A DNA stretch of 64,000 nt from an uncultured bacterium (GTDB taxonomy: Bacteria; Verrucomicrobiota; Lentisphaeria; Victivallales; UBA1829), in the NCBI GenBank assembly GCA_900549415.1, contig URNX01000007.1, positions 27,265 to 91,264 on the forward strand, written 5' to 3'. Positions within the stretch are counted from its first letter, which is position 1. Each line of letters starts with the position of its first letter. The notes under the pieces are model-generated. The model was given only the letters and a program-made list of their open reading frames with translations, had not been told where the DNA came from and did no database searches. The translations under genes were made by a program, and so were the position numbers. This document shows, piece after piece, positions 53,997-62,126 of this stretch.

Positions 53997-56290
53997 TGCG
54001 GATTCTCTTTCTTTTTCTGTTGACATTTGCGCTCTTTGCGGAGGAGTGGCGCGAACCGGATGCGCAATACCGTCTGACGGTAAATCATGATGTTCCAGGC
54101 GAATGCGGTTTTCTGGATTTCATGAAAATCTGTCTCCCGGCCTCACTTGAAAACGGAGTCGCCGTTTATTCGGAAGACTCGCCGGTTGAAGTGCACCAGT
54201 ACGATGCGGATCATCTGATGCTGCCGGCGTCGCTGGACAAAACCTCTTACACCATTTATTACGGTTTTTGGAAGAAACGTCCGCTCCAGCGGATTGATTC
54301 CCGGATTGAGCTTCCTTCAAAAATCCGTCTGAGCCGGTCGGACTTGTCCCGGAAGTTTCCGAAAAACGCACAAGAACTGCTGACGCCGGAGGAATTCCGG
54401 AAGAAAAATCCATCGGTTCCGAGTATCCGGAAACTGCGCCGGACCATTGGAAGATATGCAGTTCAGCGCGTTGAGCTGCTGACCCGTCTTCACGCGAAAA
54501 GCTCTCCGGGCAAAATTTCCCCGGCAAGATTCCTGCAAGCCGGAACGGCATTCCGCAAACAGGTAAAAGAACTTCCGGGCTCTCTGGAAAAAGATCTGGA
54601 AAATGCGTATTTTGCGCCCTTCCGCCGGAAAACCGGACATCCCGTCTCGCGGGTTTTCTTTACCCGCCGCCCCTTTGATACAGACCGGGAGTTTGCTTCT
54701 GTTTTTTCGGGGCTGCTTGCCGTGAAAGAGAGCGGTGAATATGAATTCCGCCTGAATACAAATTCCACGCGGATTCTGCGACTGGACGGAGAAACTGTTC
54801 ACTGCCGCATCGGAACCTTCCAGAGTCCGGACGCTAGCTCCATCGGAACTACGGATATTGTGACCGTTCCGCTTTCGCGCGGACTGCATCCATTCCAGTT
54901 CCTTTATGCGAAAGGTCCGGATGGCACCTGGGCGGCGGTTTCATGGCGTAAACGGGGGGAGGGGGAGTTCCGCCTGCTCAGCGAGAATGATTTTGCTCCG
55001 GGAATTCCCCTCATTCCTGTTCGTTCCGAGGCGAGGGGAGGGGGGCTTTATCCGGTTGTTCTGTGCGATGATTCTCTTGCCCTGAAAACAGAAAAGTGGA
55101 ATTCAACAGCCTTTGAGCATTATACCGTTCAGCTCCCGGAAAAATTTCACTGGGAACGCAACGGAAAAAGATTGAATATCGGAGATGGATATTTTTTGAT
55201 GCCTGAGTCAACCGTTCTGTATCTGATTCCCGATTCTCCGGGCTGGCTTCCTCTGCAGATTCTCCACAACCCGGGGGCAGGGGAGAAGGTTCCCGTTTTG
55301 CCCAGGCTTTCCCTGCACCTTTGGACGCCGCGCTTCCTTTACGATGATGAATTCGCCTCGATCACCGCAGAAATCCGCAGCGGACTTCCCGTTGATGTGA
55401 AAGCAATTTTCGAAGTCTCTTCAAGAGAACGTTCCGACATTCCCGGCGTCAAGGAAGTGATTTCTCTGCCCGCAGTTCCGTTTGAAAACGAAAACCGTTA
55501 TGAACAAACCCAAATTCTGAAAAGAAATTTTCAAGTTCAGGGCAATTCCGCAAAACAGGGACTTTGCAAAGATTTTTCTCTCTCGCTTCCGGGACTCGAA
55601 GCGGAAAAATGTACAATACGCATTGAACCAGCCGTCAATCTGCCGCTGGAACTGAAAACCTCTCCGGAAGGATTAACCGACCGCTGCGGAGTTCGTCTGA
55701 TTCCGCTTCTGCACCGTCCGACACTGCATGAACTGCGGGCGTGGGAACTGCCACGCAAACTTCTGAACAGTCCGATGGCAGTCAGAAGAGTTCTTGTGAT
55801 AGCGGAAGCGCTTCCGGGATTGGAAAACAAATTGCAGGCGGAGTTGGAAAAACACGGCATAAAGCTTGAATTCCTGCCCTGGAGTTCAACGGCGCTGCCC
55901 TCAGGCTCGGCTCTTCTGGAAACGCTGCCGCGAATTCGGCGGCAGCTCCATTTCACGGCAGCGGACGCCGTTGTTCTCATTCCGCCGGCACAGCCGGAAA
56001 GCATCTTCGGCGCTCGCGAGGATCTGAATACACTCTCGCTGATTCTGGAACTTGCCGCCGCAAAAGACTGCATCCGCCGTATTGTGCTCTCAACTCCGTT
56101 TCCGGACTTGAGAGATGCGGACGCGCGGAGCGAGGAAGCGAAACGGAATGAAGCCCTGCGCCGTCTCCGCCGCGAACGCGGAACCGTTTTTGGGGAACTG
56201 AACGCTCTCCTTCAGTGCGGAGAAAGGAATCCGGAAACCTTTTCCGCCCGCGCGGCAGAGCTGATTCGCGCCGAAATTACAAGAAAATAA
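53996..56290 (+). CDS. Secreted multidomain protein with PA14-like domain, unrecognised function
   Basis: The 764-residue protein has a signal peptide ILFLFLLTFALFAEE. Around residues 215-310 a PA14-like beta-domain is suggested by FSGLLAVKESGEYEFRLNTNSTRILRLDG (read in parts) and the following HPFQFLYAKG. The C-terminal 190 residues (RRVLVIAEALPGLENKLQ, DAVVLIPPAQ) resemble a degenerate SGNH/GDSL fold without clear catalytic residues. It is co-transcribed with the hydrolase and pseudopilin. A role in polysaccharide binding or surface attachment is inferred. Confidence 0.65.
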   Translation: MRILFLFLLTFALFAEEWREPDAQYRLTVNHDVPGECGFLDFMKICLPASLENGVAVYSEDSPVEVHQYDADHLMLPASLDKTSYTIYYGFWKKRPLQRIDSRIELPSKIRLSRSDLSRKFPKNAQELLTPEEFRKKNPSVPSIRKLRRTIGRYAVQRVELLTRLHAKSSPGKISPARFLQAGTAFRKQVKELPGSLEKDLENAYFAPFRRKTGHPVSRVFFTRRPFDTDREFASVFSGLLAVKESGEYEFRLNTNSTRILRLDGETVHCRIGTFQSPDASSIGTTDIVTVPLSRGLHPFQFLYAKGPDGTWAAVSWRKRGEGEFRLLSENDFAPGIPLIPVRSEARGGGLYPVVLCDDSLALKTEKWNSTAFEHYTVQLPEKFHWERNGKRLNIGDGYFLMPESTVLYLIPDSPGWLPLQILHNPGAGEKVPVLPRLSLHLWTPRFLYDDEFASITAEIRSGLPVDVKAIFEVSSRERSDIPGVKEVISLPAVPFENENRYEQTQILKRNFQVQGNSAKQGLCKDFSLSLPGLEAEKCTIRIEPAVNLPLELKTSPEGLTDRCGVRLIPLLHRPTLHELRAWELPRKLLNSPMAVRRVLVIAEALPGLENKLQAELEKHGIKLEFLPWSSTALPSGSALLETLPRIRRQLHFTAADAVVLIPPAQPESIFGAREDLNTLSLILELAAAKDCIRRIVLSTPFPDLRDADARSEEAKRNEALRRLRRERGTVFGELNALLQCGERNPETFSARAAELIRAEITRK

Positions 56291-56363
56291 ATAAAACGAC
56301 TGGAAAACCGGAAAATTTCATTTATATTATGGCAACTCAACTTTTGAAGGAGCTTGCCAGACT

Positions 56364-58049
56364 ATGGATGCAACAACTGAAACTGCGTCGAATTTTATCA
56401 CCGAGATCATCGACAACGATCTCAAAACCGGCAGACACGGCGGACGCGTCGTAACCCGTTTCCCTCCGGAACCGAACGGATACCTCCACATCGGTCATGC
56501 AAAATCCATCTGCCTCAATTTCGGTCTGGCAAAGCAGTATGGCGGACAGTGCAACATGCGTCTTGATGATACGAACCCGACCAAGGAAGATACCGAATAC
56601 GTCGACTCCATCCTCGAAGACGTCCGCTGGCTCGGCGGCGACTGGGGCGACCACCTCTTCTACGCTTCCGACTATTTCGATAAACTTTATGCCTACGCCG
56701 TGGAGCTGATCAAACGCGGCAAAGCGTATGTCTGCGATCTCTCCGATGAGGAGTTCAAGGCATACAAAGGTTCTCTGACCGTACCCGGAAAGCCGAGCCC
56801 GAACCGCGACCGTTCTGTAGAGGAAAATCTCGCGCTCTTCGAGCGTATGAAAAACGGCGAATTCCCGGACGGTGCGTACGTTCTCCGTGCAAAAATCGAT
56901 ATGGCGTCGCCGAACATGCACATGCGCGACCCCGCCATTTACCGCATCCGCCATGCACACCACCACCGCACGGGCGACAAATGGTGCATCTATCCGCTTT
57001 ATGACTTCGCACATTGCCTTTCCGACTCGATCGAAGGCATTACGAACTCCATCTGCACACTCGAATTTGAAATTCACCGTCCGCTTTACGACTGGTTCCT
57101 GGATGTTCTTGAAGTAAAGAATCATCCGCAGCAGACCGAGTTTGCCCGCCTGAATTTGACCTATACGGTCATGAGCAAACGCAAACTTCTGCAGCTTGTC
57201 AAGGAGCACTACGTCAGCGACTGGGATGATCCGCGCATGCCGACCATCTGCGCTTACCGCCGCCGCGGCGTTCCCGCTTCTGCAATCCGCTATTTCTGCG
57301 AAAAAGTCGGCGTCACCAAGTTCAACAGTCTCACGGATGTCGCCCTTCTGGACTACTGCATCCGTGAAGAACTGAACAAGACCGCAAACCGCTACATGGC
57401 TGTGATGAATCCGGTCAAGCTGGTGATCGACAACTATCCGGAAGACCTTGTGGAGGAGATGGAGGCCGTCAACAACCCGGAAGACCCCGCCGCCGGAACC
57501 CGCAAAGTTCCATTCACGAAAGAACTTTATATTGAGTCTACCGACTTCATGGAGGAACCTGTCAAGCAGTTCCACCGTCTCGCTCCGGGCAAAGAGGTGC
57601 GTCTCCGTTATGCCTACCTTGTAACCTGCGTTTCGGTCGAAAAGGATGCCGACGGCAATATCACCACGATTCACTGCACCTACGATCCTGCCACCCGCGG
57701 CGGCAATGCTCCCGACGGACGCAAGGTCAAAGGCACGATCCACTGGCTTTCCGCCAAGTTCGCGAAGAAGGCGAAAGCCCGTCTTTACGACCGTCTCTTC
57801 ACGATTGAGAACGTCGGTGACATTCCGGAAGGCGAGAATTATCTTGATTACCTCAACCCGGACTCTCTGAAGGAAGTCGACTGCATGATTGAGCCTGCAC
57901 TTGCCGAAGCGAAACCGGGCATTGCGGTTCAGTTTGAGCGTACCGGCTACTTCTGTCCGGATATCAAGGATTCGACGCCGGAAGCGCCGGTCTTCAACCG
58001 CACGGTTGCTCTGAAGGATTCGTGGCAGAAGAAAGTCGCCCAGAAATAA
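56364..58049 (+). CDS. glnS: Glutaminyl-tRNA synthetase
   Basis: The 561-residue class I synthetase has the HIGH motif in PNGYLHIGHAKSICLNFG, the GlnRS signature MRLDDTNPTKEDTEYVDSI, PLYDFAHCLSDSIEGITNSICTLEFE, and the KMSKS variant VMSKRK. The C-terminal half is the anticodon-binding beta-barrel pair. It charges tRNA-Gln directly. AAGGAG lies 12 bases before the ATG. Confidence 0.97.
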   Translation: MDATTETASNFITEIIDNDLKTGRHGGRVVTRFPPEPNGYLHIGHAKSICLNFGLAKQYGGQCNMRLDDTNPTKEDTEYVDSILEDVRWLGGDWGDHLFYASDYFDKLYAYAVELIKRGKAYVCDLSDEEFKAYKGSLTVPGKPSPNRDRSVEENLALFERMKNGEFPDGAYVLRAKIDMASPNMHMRDPAIYRIRHAHHHRTGDKWCIYPLYDFAHCLSDSIEGITNSICTLEFEIHRPLYDWFLDVLEVKNHPQQTEFARLNLTYTVMSKRKLLQLVKEHYVSDWDDPRMPTICAYRRRGVPASAIRYFCEKVGVTKFNSLTDVALLDYCIREELNKTANRYMAVMNPVKLVIDNYPEDLVEEMEAVNNPEDPAAGTRKVPFTKELYIESTDFMEEPVKQFHRLAPGKEVRLRYAYLVTCVSVEKDADGNITTIHCTYDPATRGGNAPDGRKVKGTIHWLSAKFAKKAKARLYDRLFTIENVGDIPEGENYLDYLNPDSLKEVDCMIEPALAEAKPGIAVQFERTGYFCPDIKDSTPEAPVFNRTVALKDSWQKKVAQK

Positions 58050-58069
58050 CAGGGAAGGGGAGGTCCGTC

Positions 58070-58699
58070 ATGGCTGAAAAAATGCATTCCGCACCGACAA
58101 TTCTTGTGGAGACGGTCGGTCTTTACGAAACGAATTGCTATTATGTTTTTCCGCGTAACGACGGACCTCTTTTCATCATAGATCCGGGCGCAGAACCGGA
58201 GAAACTCTACAAAAACACAAAACTTTTCCCGACGAAGGAATTTGTGATTCTTCTGACGCACGCCCATGTTGACCACATCAGCGGGGCAGGGGTGCTGGCG
58301 GAAAAACTCGGAGTTTCTTCGGTTTATGTTCCACCGGATGATCAGGCGCTTTATACGAGTCCGGAGAATGCCCTTCCCCCGTTTTTGCCTGCGGCGGAAG
58401 GACTTCCGCCAGCCGTCTGGCCGCCGAAGTTTATGGATTTCACGATCATCCGGACCCCCGGTCACACACCCGGCGGAGTCTGCTACTATTTTGAATCTCT
58501 GAATGCGCTGTTCAGCGGCGACACGCTGTTCAGCGGTTCGATTGGCCGTACAGATTTTCCCGGCGGCGATTACGATTCGATCATGACATCAATCCGTGAG
58601 AAACTTTTAGTTCTTCCGGAAAATCTCCGTGTTTTCCCAGGACACGGCGAATCCACGACGATCGGGATTGAGAAATCGTTCAATCCATATCTCCGCTGA
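58070..58699 (+). CDS. MBL-fold hydrolase, glyoxalase II-like
   Basis: The 209-residue protein from the ATG at 58070 (GGGGAGG upstream) has THAHVDHISGAG (HxHxDH), RTPGHTPGGVCYY, SGDTLFSGSIGRTDFPGGD and the C-terminal FPGHGESTTIG. These place it with small YcbL-type glyoxalase II-like hydrolases, commonly thioester hydrolases. It lies 20 bases after glnS and ends before a clear terminator. Confidence 0.9.
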   Translation: MAEKMHSAPTILVETVGLYETNCYYVFPRNDGPLFIIDPGAEPEKLYKNTKLFPTKEFVILLTHAHVDHISGAGVLAEKLGVSSVYVPPDDQALYTSPENALPPFLPAAEGLPPAVWPPKFMDFTIIRTPGHTPGGVCYYFESLNALFSGDTLFSGSIGRTDFPGGDYDSIMTSIREKLLVLPENLRVFPGHGESTTIGIEKSFNPYLR

Positions 58700-58706
58700 C
58701 TATCCG

Positions 58707-58745
58707 GGCAGGGAATTCCATTTGAAAATCCCTGCCTGCTTTTTC
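58707..58745 (+). terminator. Rho-independent terminator after the glnS-MBL pair
   Basis: Stem GGCAGGGA (58707-58714) with TCCCTGCC (58729-58736), then TGCTTTTTC. It separates host genes from the provirus boundary 37 bases on. Confidence 0.8.
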
Positions 58746-58781
58746 TCTCCATTCCCCTCCCCGGAAGACCATTTTGGGTCA

Positions 58782-58809
58782 ATTTAACATAATATATATT
58801 ATGCGACAT
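58782..58809 (-). other. dif-like site, left provirus boundary (canonical)
   Basis: On the minus strand the site reads a XerC arm ATGTCGCATAA, centre TATATA and XerD arm TTATGTTAAAT. The XerD arm is identical to the E. coli dif XerD arm, and the inner seven bases of the XerC arm (CGCATAA) also match. This is the left attachment junction; the XerD arm belongs to the host flank. Confidence 0.88.
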
Positions 58810-58848
58810 TACGGCCAATGCATTTTTGAACTCCTTTCAGCACGTTAT

Positions 58849-58879
58849 TTATACAAAAAAACCGTCATTATTGACGGTT
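58849..58879 (-). terminator. Rho-independent terminator at the end of the provirus gene block
   Basis: Arms AACCGTCA (58860-58867) and TGACGGTT (58872-58879) with a 4-base loop; on the minus strand the hairpin is followed by a run of T (TTTTTTTG). It lies 105 bases past the 62-residue gene. Confidence 0.8.
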
Positions 58880-58983
58880 ACGAGAAGCTTTATCACTGGT
58901 ATAGAGGCGAACGATCAAATAAATCAACGGAATTGGTGGACAAATCACCGACAACAGACAGAACATAAAACAACCAAAACCAT

Positions 58984-59172
58984 TCATTTCTTACCTCGCT
59001 TCAATTGTGCACGTTTCATTTGACGAACAACAAACTTCTCGACGATTTCCAAAAGCATCTCATATTCCTGAACTGTATCACAATATACAACATTGCACTT
59101 AAAAATCAAATAAAATGGATACTTTTCTACCATTTCATCATCAAAATATTTCTTATTTATAAATCCAACCAT
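58984..59172 (-). CDS. Small provirus protein of unknown function
   Basis: The 62-residue protein has no recognised domain. It has an acidic/aromatic first half (FINKKYFDDEMVEKYPFYLIF) and a basic C-terminus (QMKRAQLKRGKK). AAGGTG lies 6 bases before the ATG, supporting translation. It is the last gene of the provirus, after the inverted-repeat region, and does not correspond to a standard gokushovirus gene that I recognise. A lysis or host-modifying role is possible but nothing in the sequence shows it. Confidence 0.6.
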   Translation of the reverse strand: MVGFINKKYFDDEMVEKYPFYLIFKCNVVYCDTVQEYEMLLEIVEKFVVRQMKRAQLKRGKK

Positions 59173-59205
59173 ATCAACACCTTACAAATTATCGCGACAC
59201 TAAAC

Positions 59206-59291
59206 GTCACAATACGTCATTATGTGACACCAATCTCTCCGTTTGGTGTCAGTCCGACCAGTTACATCAAGTAGAGTAACTGGTCGGACTG
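59206..59291. repeat. Cluster of inverted repeats downstream of VP3
   Basis: Three inverted repeats are packed in 86 bases: GTCACA (59206-59211) with TGTGAC (59223-59228); GACACCAA (59226-59233) with TTGGTGTC (59243-59250); and a perfect 16-bp stem, 59250-59265 with 59276-59291, with a 10-base loop. The largest is followed by TCTTTTT on the plus strand only. It may stop transcription after VP3 or be a replication or packaging signal in single-stranded virion DNA. Confidence 0.7.
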
Positions 59292-59296
59292 TCTTT

Positions 59297-59755
59297 TTAT
59301 CCCTTAGCGACTTCCTCTTTTACGACTTCTGAACTTACTTCCGGTTTTAAGGGCATTTCCGGCGTTTCTGCCGAAGGTTTACTAAAGAGCCCAAGCTCTA
59401 TAGCCTCTTCCTTATTTTCAGGACGTGAGAGCCACTGCAAGAGCTCCGCAGGGTCATTACCAAAGCGGGCACGAAGCCGAGACGGTAATTCCATGAACAT
59501 CTCCTGTGCATCGATCACCGCCTGCTGATGATCACGGAAATCACCGAGTTCGCTGAAATCATCAAACATTGGCTTGCGCGTAGTCTGAGTCAACGGGTCA
59601 ACCAACACACCTGTCTTTTGGTAACGAGCCATAATATTGTTGATATCGGCTTCGTCCTTAAACTGCTGCTGAGTCATTGACGGCTCATCATTTTTGTAAC
59701 CGGGATTAGGCGGCAAATGATAGCGAGAATAAATCATAGGTGTTTTAAGCAACAT
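59297..59755 (-). CDS. Gokushovirus internal scaffolding protein VP3
   Basis: The 152-residue protein has the VP3 pattern: MTQQQFKDEADINNIMARYQKTG at the first third (in parts), a TGVLVD and PMFDDFSELGDFRDHQQAV, then AQEMFMELPSRLRARFGNDPAELLQWL and a Pro/Glu-rich tail. VP3 guides procapsid assembly and is absent from virions. It lies 19 bases after VP5. Confidence 0.9.
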   Translation of the reverse strand: MLLKTPMIYSRYHLPPNPGYKNDEPSMTQQQFKDEADINNIMARYQKTGVLVDPLTQTTRKPMFDDFSELGDFRDHQQAVIDAQEMFMELPSRLRARFGNDPAELLQWLSRPENKEEAIELGLFSKPSAETPEMPLKPEVSSEVVKEEVAKG

Positions 59756-59774
59756 AATAATCTCCTTTCAAAGT

Positions 59775-60185
59775 TTATCCGCAAATACATTCATAAGAAT
59801 TATTGGGATAGGGATATACTTTTTTTGGTTGAGCAGGCCGGACTTCGTCCGTCGAGAGCGTCGCTACCGCTCCTTTTCCGGCACTACGTGCCTTGTCTTC
59901 CGGGGGGATACCCCCCGACAGCTCGCCCCCCTGCGGCCGAGCAAAGTCGCAACCTTGTGCAACAACAGTCGGCAGATCAAGACTCGCGAACTTACCAGTC
60001 TCATCGTCGAAAGAACCAACACAATAAAGTGCAAAATCCTCCGGATAACGTCCGATCATCGTCTGCCGATCAGAACACAATGTCTGAAAATCACGGACAG
60101 CCTGTCCATCACGCAGGTAAAAGACCGGATTATTATACAGTCCAGCCTTACGATCAACAATACAATACGCAAATTTAATCATCAC
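59775..60185 (-). CDS. Gokushovirus VP5-like protein with C-terminal extension
   Basis: The 136-residue protein starts with FAYCIVDRKAGLYNNPVF and has GRYPEDFALYCVGSFDDETGKF, the conserved core of gokushovirus VP5, a presumed single-strand DNA synthesis protein. Residues after about 85 (GGELSGGIPPEDKARSAGK) are not typical; they are encoded by a GC-rich hairpin array (59839-59942). Start overlaps the VP4 stop by 4 bases. Confidence 0.85.
   Translation of the reverse strand: MMIKFAYCIVDRKAGLYNNPVFYLRDGQAVRDFQTLCSDRQTMIGRYPEDFALYCVGSFDDETGKFASLDLPTVVAQGCDFARPQGGELSGGIPPEDKARSAGKGAVATLSTDEVRPAQPKKVYPYPNNSYECICG
59839..59942. repeat. Array of five tandem hairpins inside VP5
   Basis: Consecutive inverted repeats: CGGAC-TTC-GTCCG (59839-59851), GAGCG-7-CGCTC (59856-59872), GGCAC-TAC-GTGCC (59880-59892), CGGGGGG-ATA-CCCCCCG (59901-59917) and GCTCG-12-CGAGC (59921-59942). 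Three have 3-base loops. The block is far more GC-rich than the rest of the provirus. Confidence 0.85.
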
Positions 60186-61189
60186 ACAACTCCTTCAATG
60201 GGTCTTTTCAATTTTTTAATCTGCAAGAGCTTTACTTTCTCTTGCACTTCTAAAGGTCTAATCCATGGGACTATTTTTCCAGTCGCTTCAAGATATTCGA
60301 GAGACTGGTCTGGATAGTACTCCAAGGCACTTTTCCGATGAGCACAACGCACTTGATCAACATGCTGCATATATTCTTTATTACGCTCAAAACTCTCCTC
60401 CTTTCTTTTCGCTTTAATTTCTTCCAATTTATCATGATCAATCTCATCAAAAATACGATCATAATACTTAGCAGGACGACATTTGACACCACCAAGTAAG
60501 ACAACATGATCATAATTATACACGTCATCCTTATACTTAAGTATCCAATCACCAGCAATCCCGGGACGGCGAGACATAGTGACATATTCGGGCACTCGAC
60601 CATCATAATACTGTTCTGCCTTATCTCCTGTCTGTTTTTTCATGATGTAACGGGCTACATAAGCGCAAGAATCGAAAGTCACCGAACCGATACCTGAATA
60701 ACCGTATGGCCACAGCCGTTCCAGTGTTGGACTTCGATAAATCCTGAATCCATGATTAACGGAATGCAACCGTTTGTCAGGAAAATCAAAACCAAAAATA
60801 ATAGCGTGATGATGAGGCCTTTGATTAAGCTCACCGTACTCGCCACAATGAAAAAATCGAATCTTTTCATCCCTGTAACACTTTCGAAACCGTTTCATGA
60901 AATTGACAAAATCGCTGGGAACCAACGTGTAATCGCGTCCGAAACTCTCAAATCTGGAACTATCATACGTCAACGTAAGAAAGCAATTATCCTCGTGTAA
61001 CTGCGACTCATGAACACATCTCATAGCCCAAACTCGCGATCGTTCCAACCGACAACCAATACATTGGCCGCATGGTATTTTTACTTCCTCGGCTTTATAC
61101 GACCGGGGAAGATGAAATATCAACGGATATTTACCTGATGGATTAGGGTTACGCGCCCTGTAAGCCGTTATCGGATGGTAACAGGGCAT
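60182..61189 (-). CDS. Gokushovirus replication initiation protein VP4
   Basis: The 335-residue protein begins MPCYHPITAYRA and has the CGQCIGCRLERS cysteine motif, the HUH metal motif RPHHHAIIFGFDFPD, and the C-terminal catalytic tyrosine motif SCAYVARYIMKKQTGD. It nicks double-stranded replicative DNA to start rolling-circle replication. It starts 9 bases after the VP8-like gene. Confidence 0.95.
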   Translation of the reverse strand: MPCYHPITAYRARNPNPSGKYPLIFHLPRSYKAEEVKIPCGQCIGCRLERSRVWAMRCVHESQLHEDNCFLTLTYDSSRFESFGRDYTLVPSDFVNFMKRFRKCYRDEKIRFFHCGEYGELNQRPHHHAIIFGFDFPDKRLHSVNHGFRIYRSPTLERLWPYGYSGIGSVTFDSCAYVARYIMKKQTGDKAEQYYDGRVPEYVTMSRRPGIAGDWILKYKDDVYNYDHVVLLGGVKCRPAKYYDRIFDEIDHDKLEEIKAKRKEESFERNKEYMQHVDQVRCAHRKSALEYYPDQSLEYLEATGKIVPWIRPLEVQEKVKLLQIKKLKRPIEGVV

Positions 61190-61197
61190 ACATCACC

Positions 61198-61314
61198 TCA
61201 AATCCTAAAACCGCCGCGCATCGGCACGGCACGAAGGTTTTTGCCTTTGACTTTCATAGCCGTGCGCGAAAACACACGGCGATCTTTTCCTGCACTCATA
61301 CGTTTTCTCTTCAT
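61198..61314 (-). CDS. Small basic DNA-binding protein, gokushovirus VP8-like
   Basis: The 38-residue protein is very basic (about 13 Lys/Arg). It opens with MKRKRMSAGKDRRVFSRTA and ends with PMRGGFRI. The FSRTA and MRGG(F/I)R pieces match the pattern I know from VP8 of Chlamydia phages, the analogue of microvirus J, which neutralises packaged single-stranded DNA. The ATG has GGAGAT upstream. Easily missed because of its size. Confidence 0.8.
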   Translation of the reverse strand: MKRKRMSAGKDRRVFSRTAMKVKGKNLRAVPMRGGFRI

Positions 61315-61326
61315 GTTTTAATCTCC

Positions 61327-62112
61327 TTACTTTCTATATCTTGGTGTAAAACCATCATCATTCGAATCACGGAAACCGCCATCACCATCAACATGCAACC
61401 AACGATGACCCTTAGAAGCAGAGGGTTCAAGATCATAATATCCGGTAGACTTCAAATCACGATTCAAGCCACGAGCACTAGAAGAACCACGTTTTAAAAA
61501 ATTCCCAACACCGCGCATAAATACAGTACCAGGAACCATGTCAAGAACCGGACTTAAAGCTTGTGTCCAATCATTAACATGACGGCTCCACTGATGAGAC
61601 GTGCTTGACTCATACTCTGCCTGTTTCTTGATGGCGGGGAGCATAATGTTAAACTTCTCCGCATTCTGACGAGCCATACTTGTAGTGGCTTTGGCCTCAG
61701 CAAGAGACTTAGTCGCAGAGGCCTCATTAGCCTCAATCTCAGACTTAGCGCGAGCGCTATTAAGCTCAGCAGACTGCATAGCCAAACGCATGAAACGATC
61801 AGAACTTGACGGATGGAACTTAGATGAAGCCAGACCAACAGCTCCGGCACTGGCCGGAGCAACAGACGTGCCACTTGTCGCCGACAATATCGGATTCAAA
61901 CCAGCAGCGCGCAAATCATCTACACGCCATTGATTTTGATGCTGATAATTATAGACATTATACTCATTCTGTATCCTCTGCAACTCTTTCTGATACTTAA
62001 ACTGTTTTTTCATCAGTTTCTTATCAGTCGCATAAGACATCATACCAGCAAGACCGGTATTAAAAAGATCAAAAACACCGTCGGCCATAGCGCCGCCAAT
62101 ACCTTGCCACAT
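61327..62112 (-). CDS. Gokushovirus minor capsid / DNA pilot protein VP2
   Basis: The 261-residue protein has a Gly/Ala-rich N-terminus, a central helical stretch KKQFKYQKELQRIQNEYN and the VP2 hallmark DDLRAAGLNPILSATSG, followed by an Ala/Ser/Glu-rich coiled coil. VP2 is thought to pilot DNA into the host. It lies 14 bases after VP1. Confidence 0.92.
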   Translation of the reverse strand: MWQGIGGAMADGVFDLFNTGLAGMMSYATDKKLMKKQFKYQKELQRIQNEYNVYNYQHQNQWRVDDLRAAGLNPILSATSGTSVAPASAGAVGLASSKFHPSSSDRFMRLAMQSAELNSARAKSEIEANEASATKSLAEAKATTSMARQNAEKFNIMLPAIKKQAEYESSTSHQWSRHVNDWTQALSPVLDMVPGTVFMRGVGNFLKRGSSSARGLNRDLKSTGYYDLEPSASKGHRWLHVDGDGGFRDSNDDGFTPRYRK

Positions 62113-62126
62113 ACATCACCTCACAA

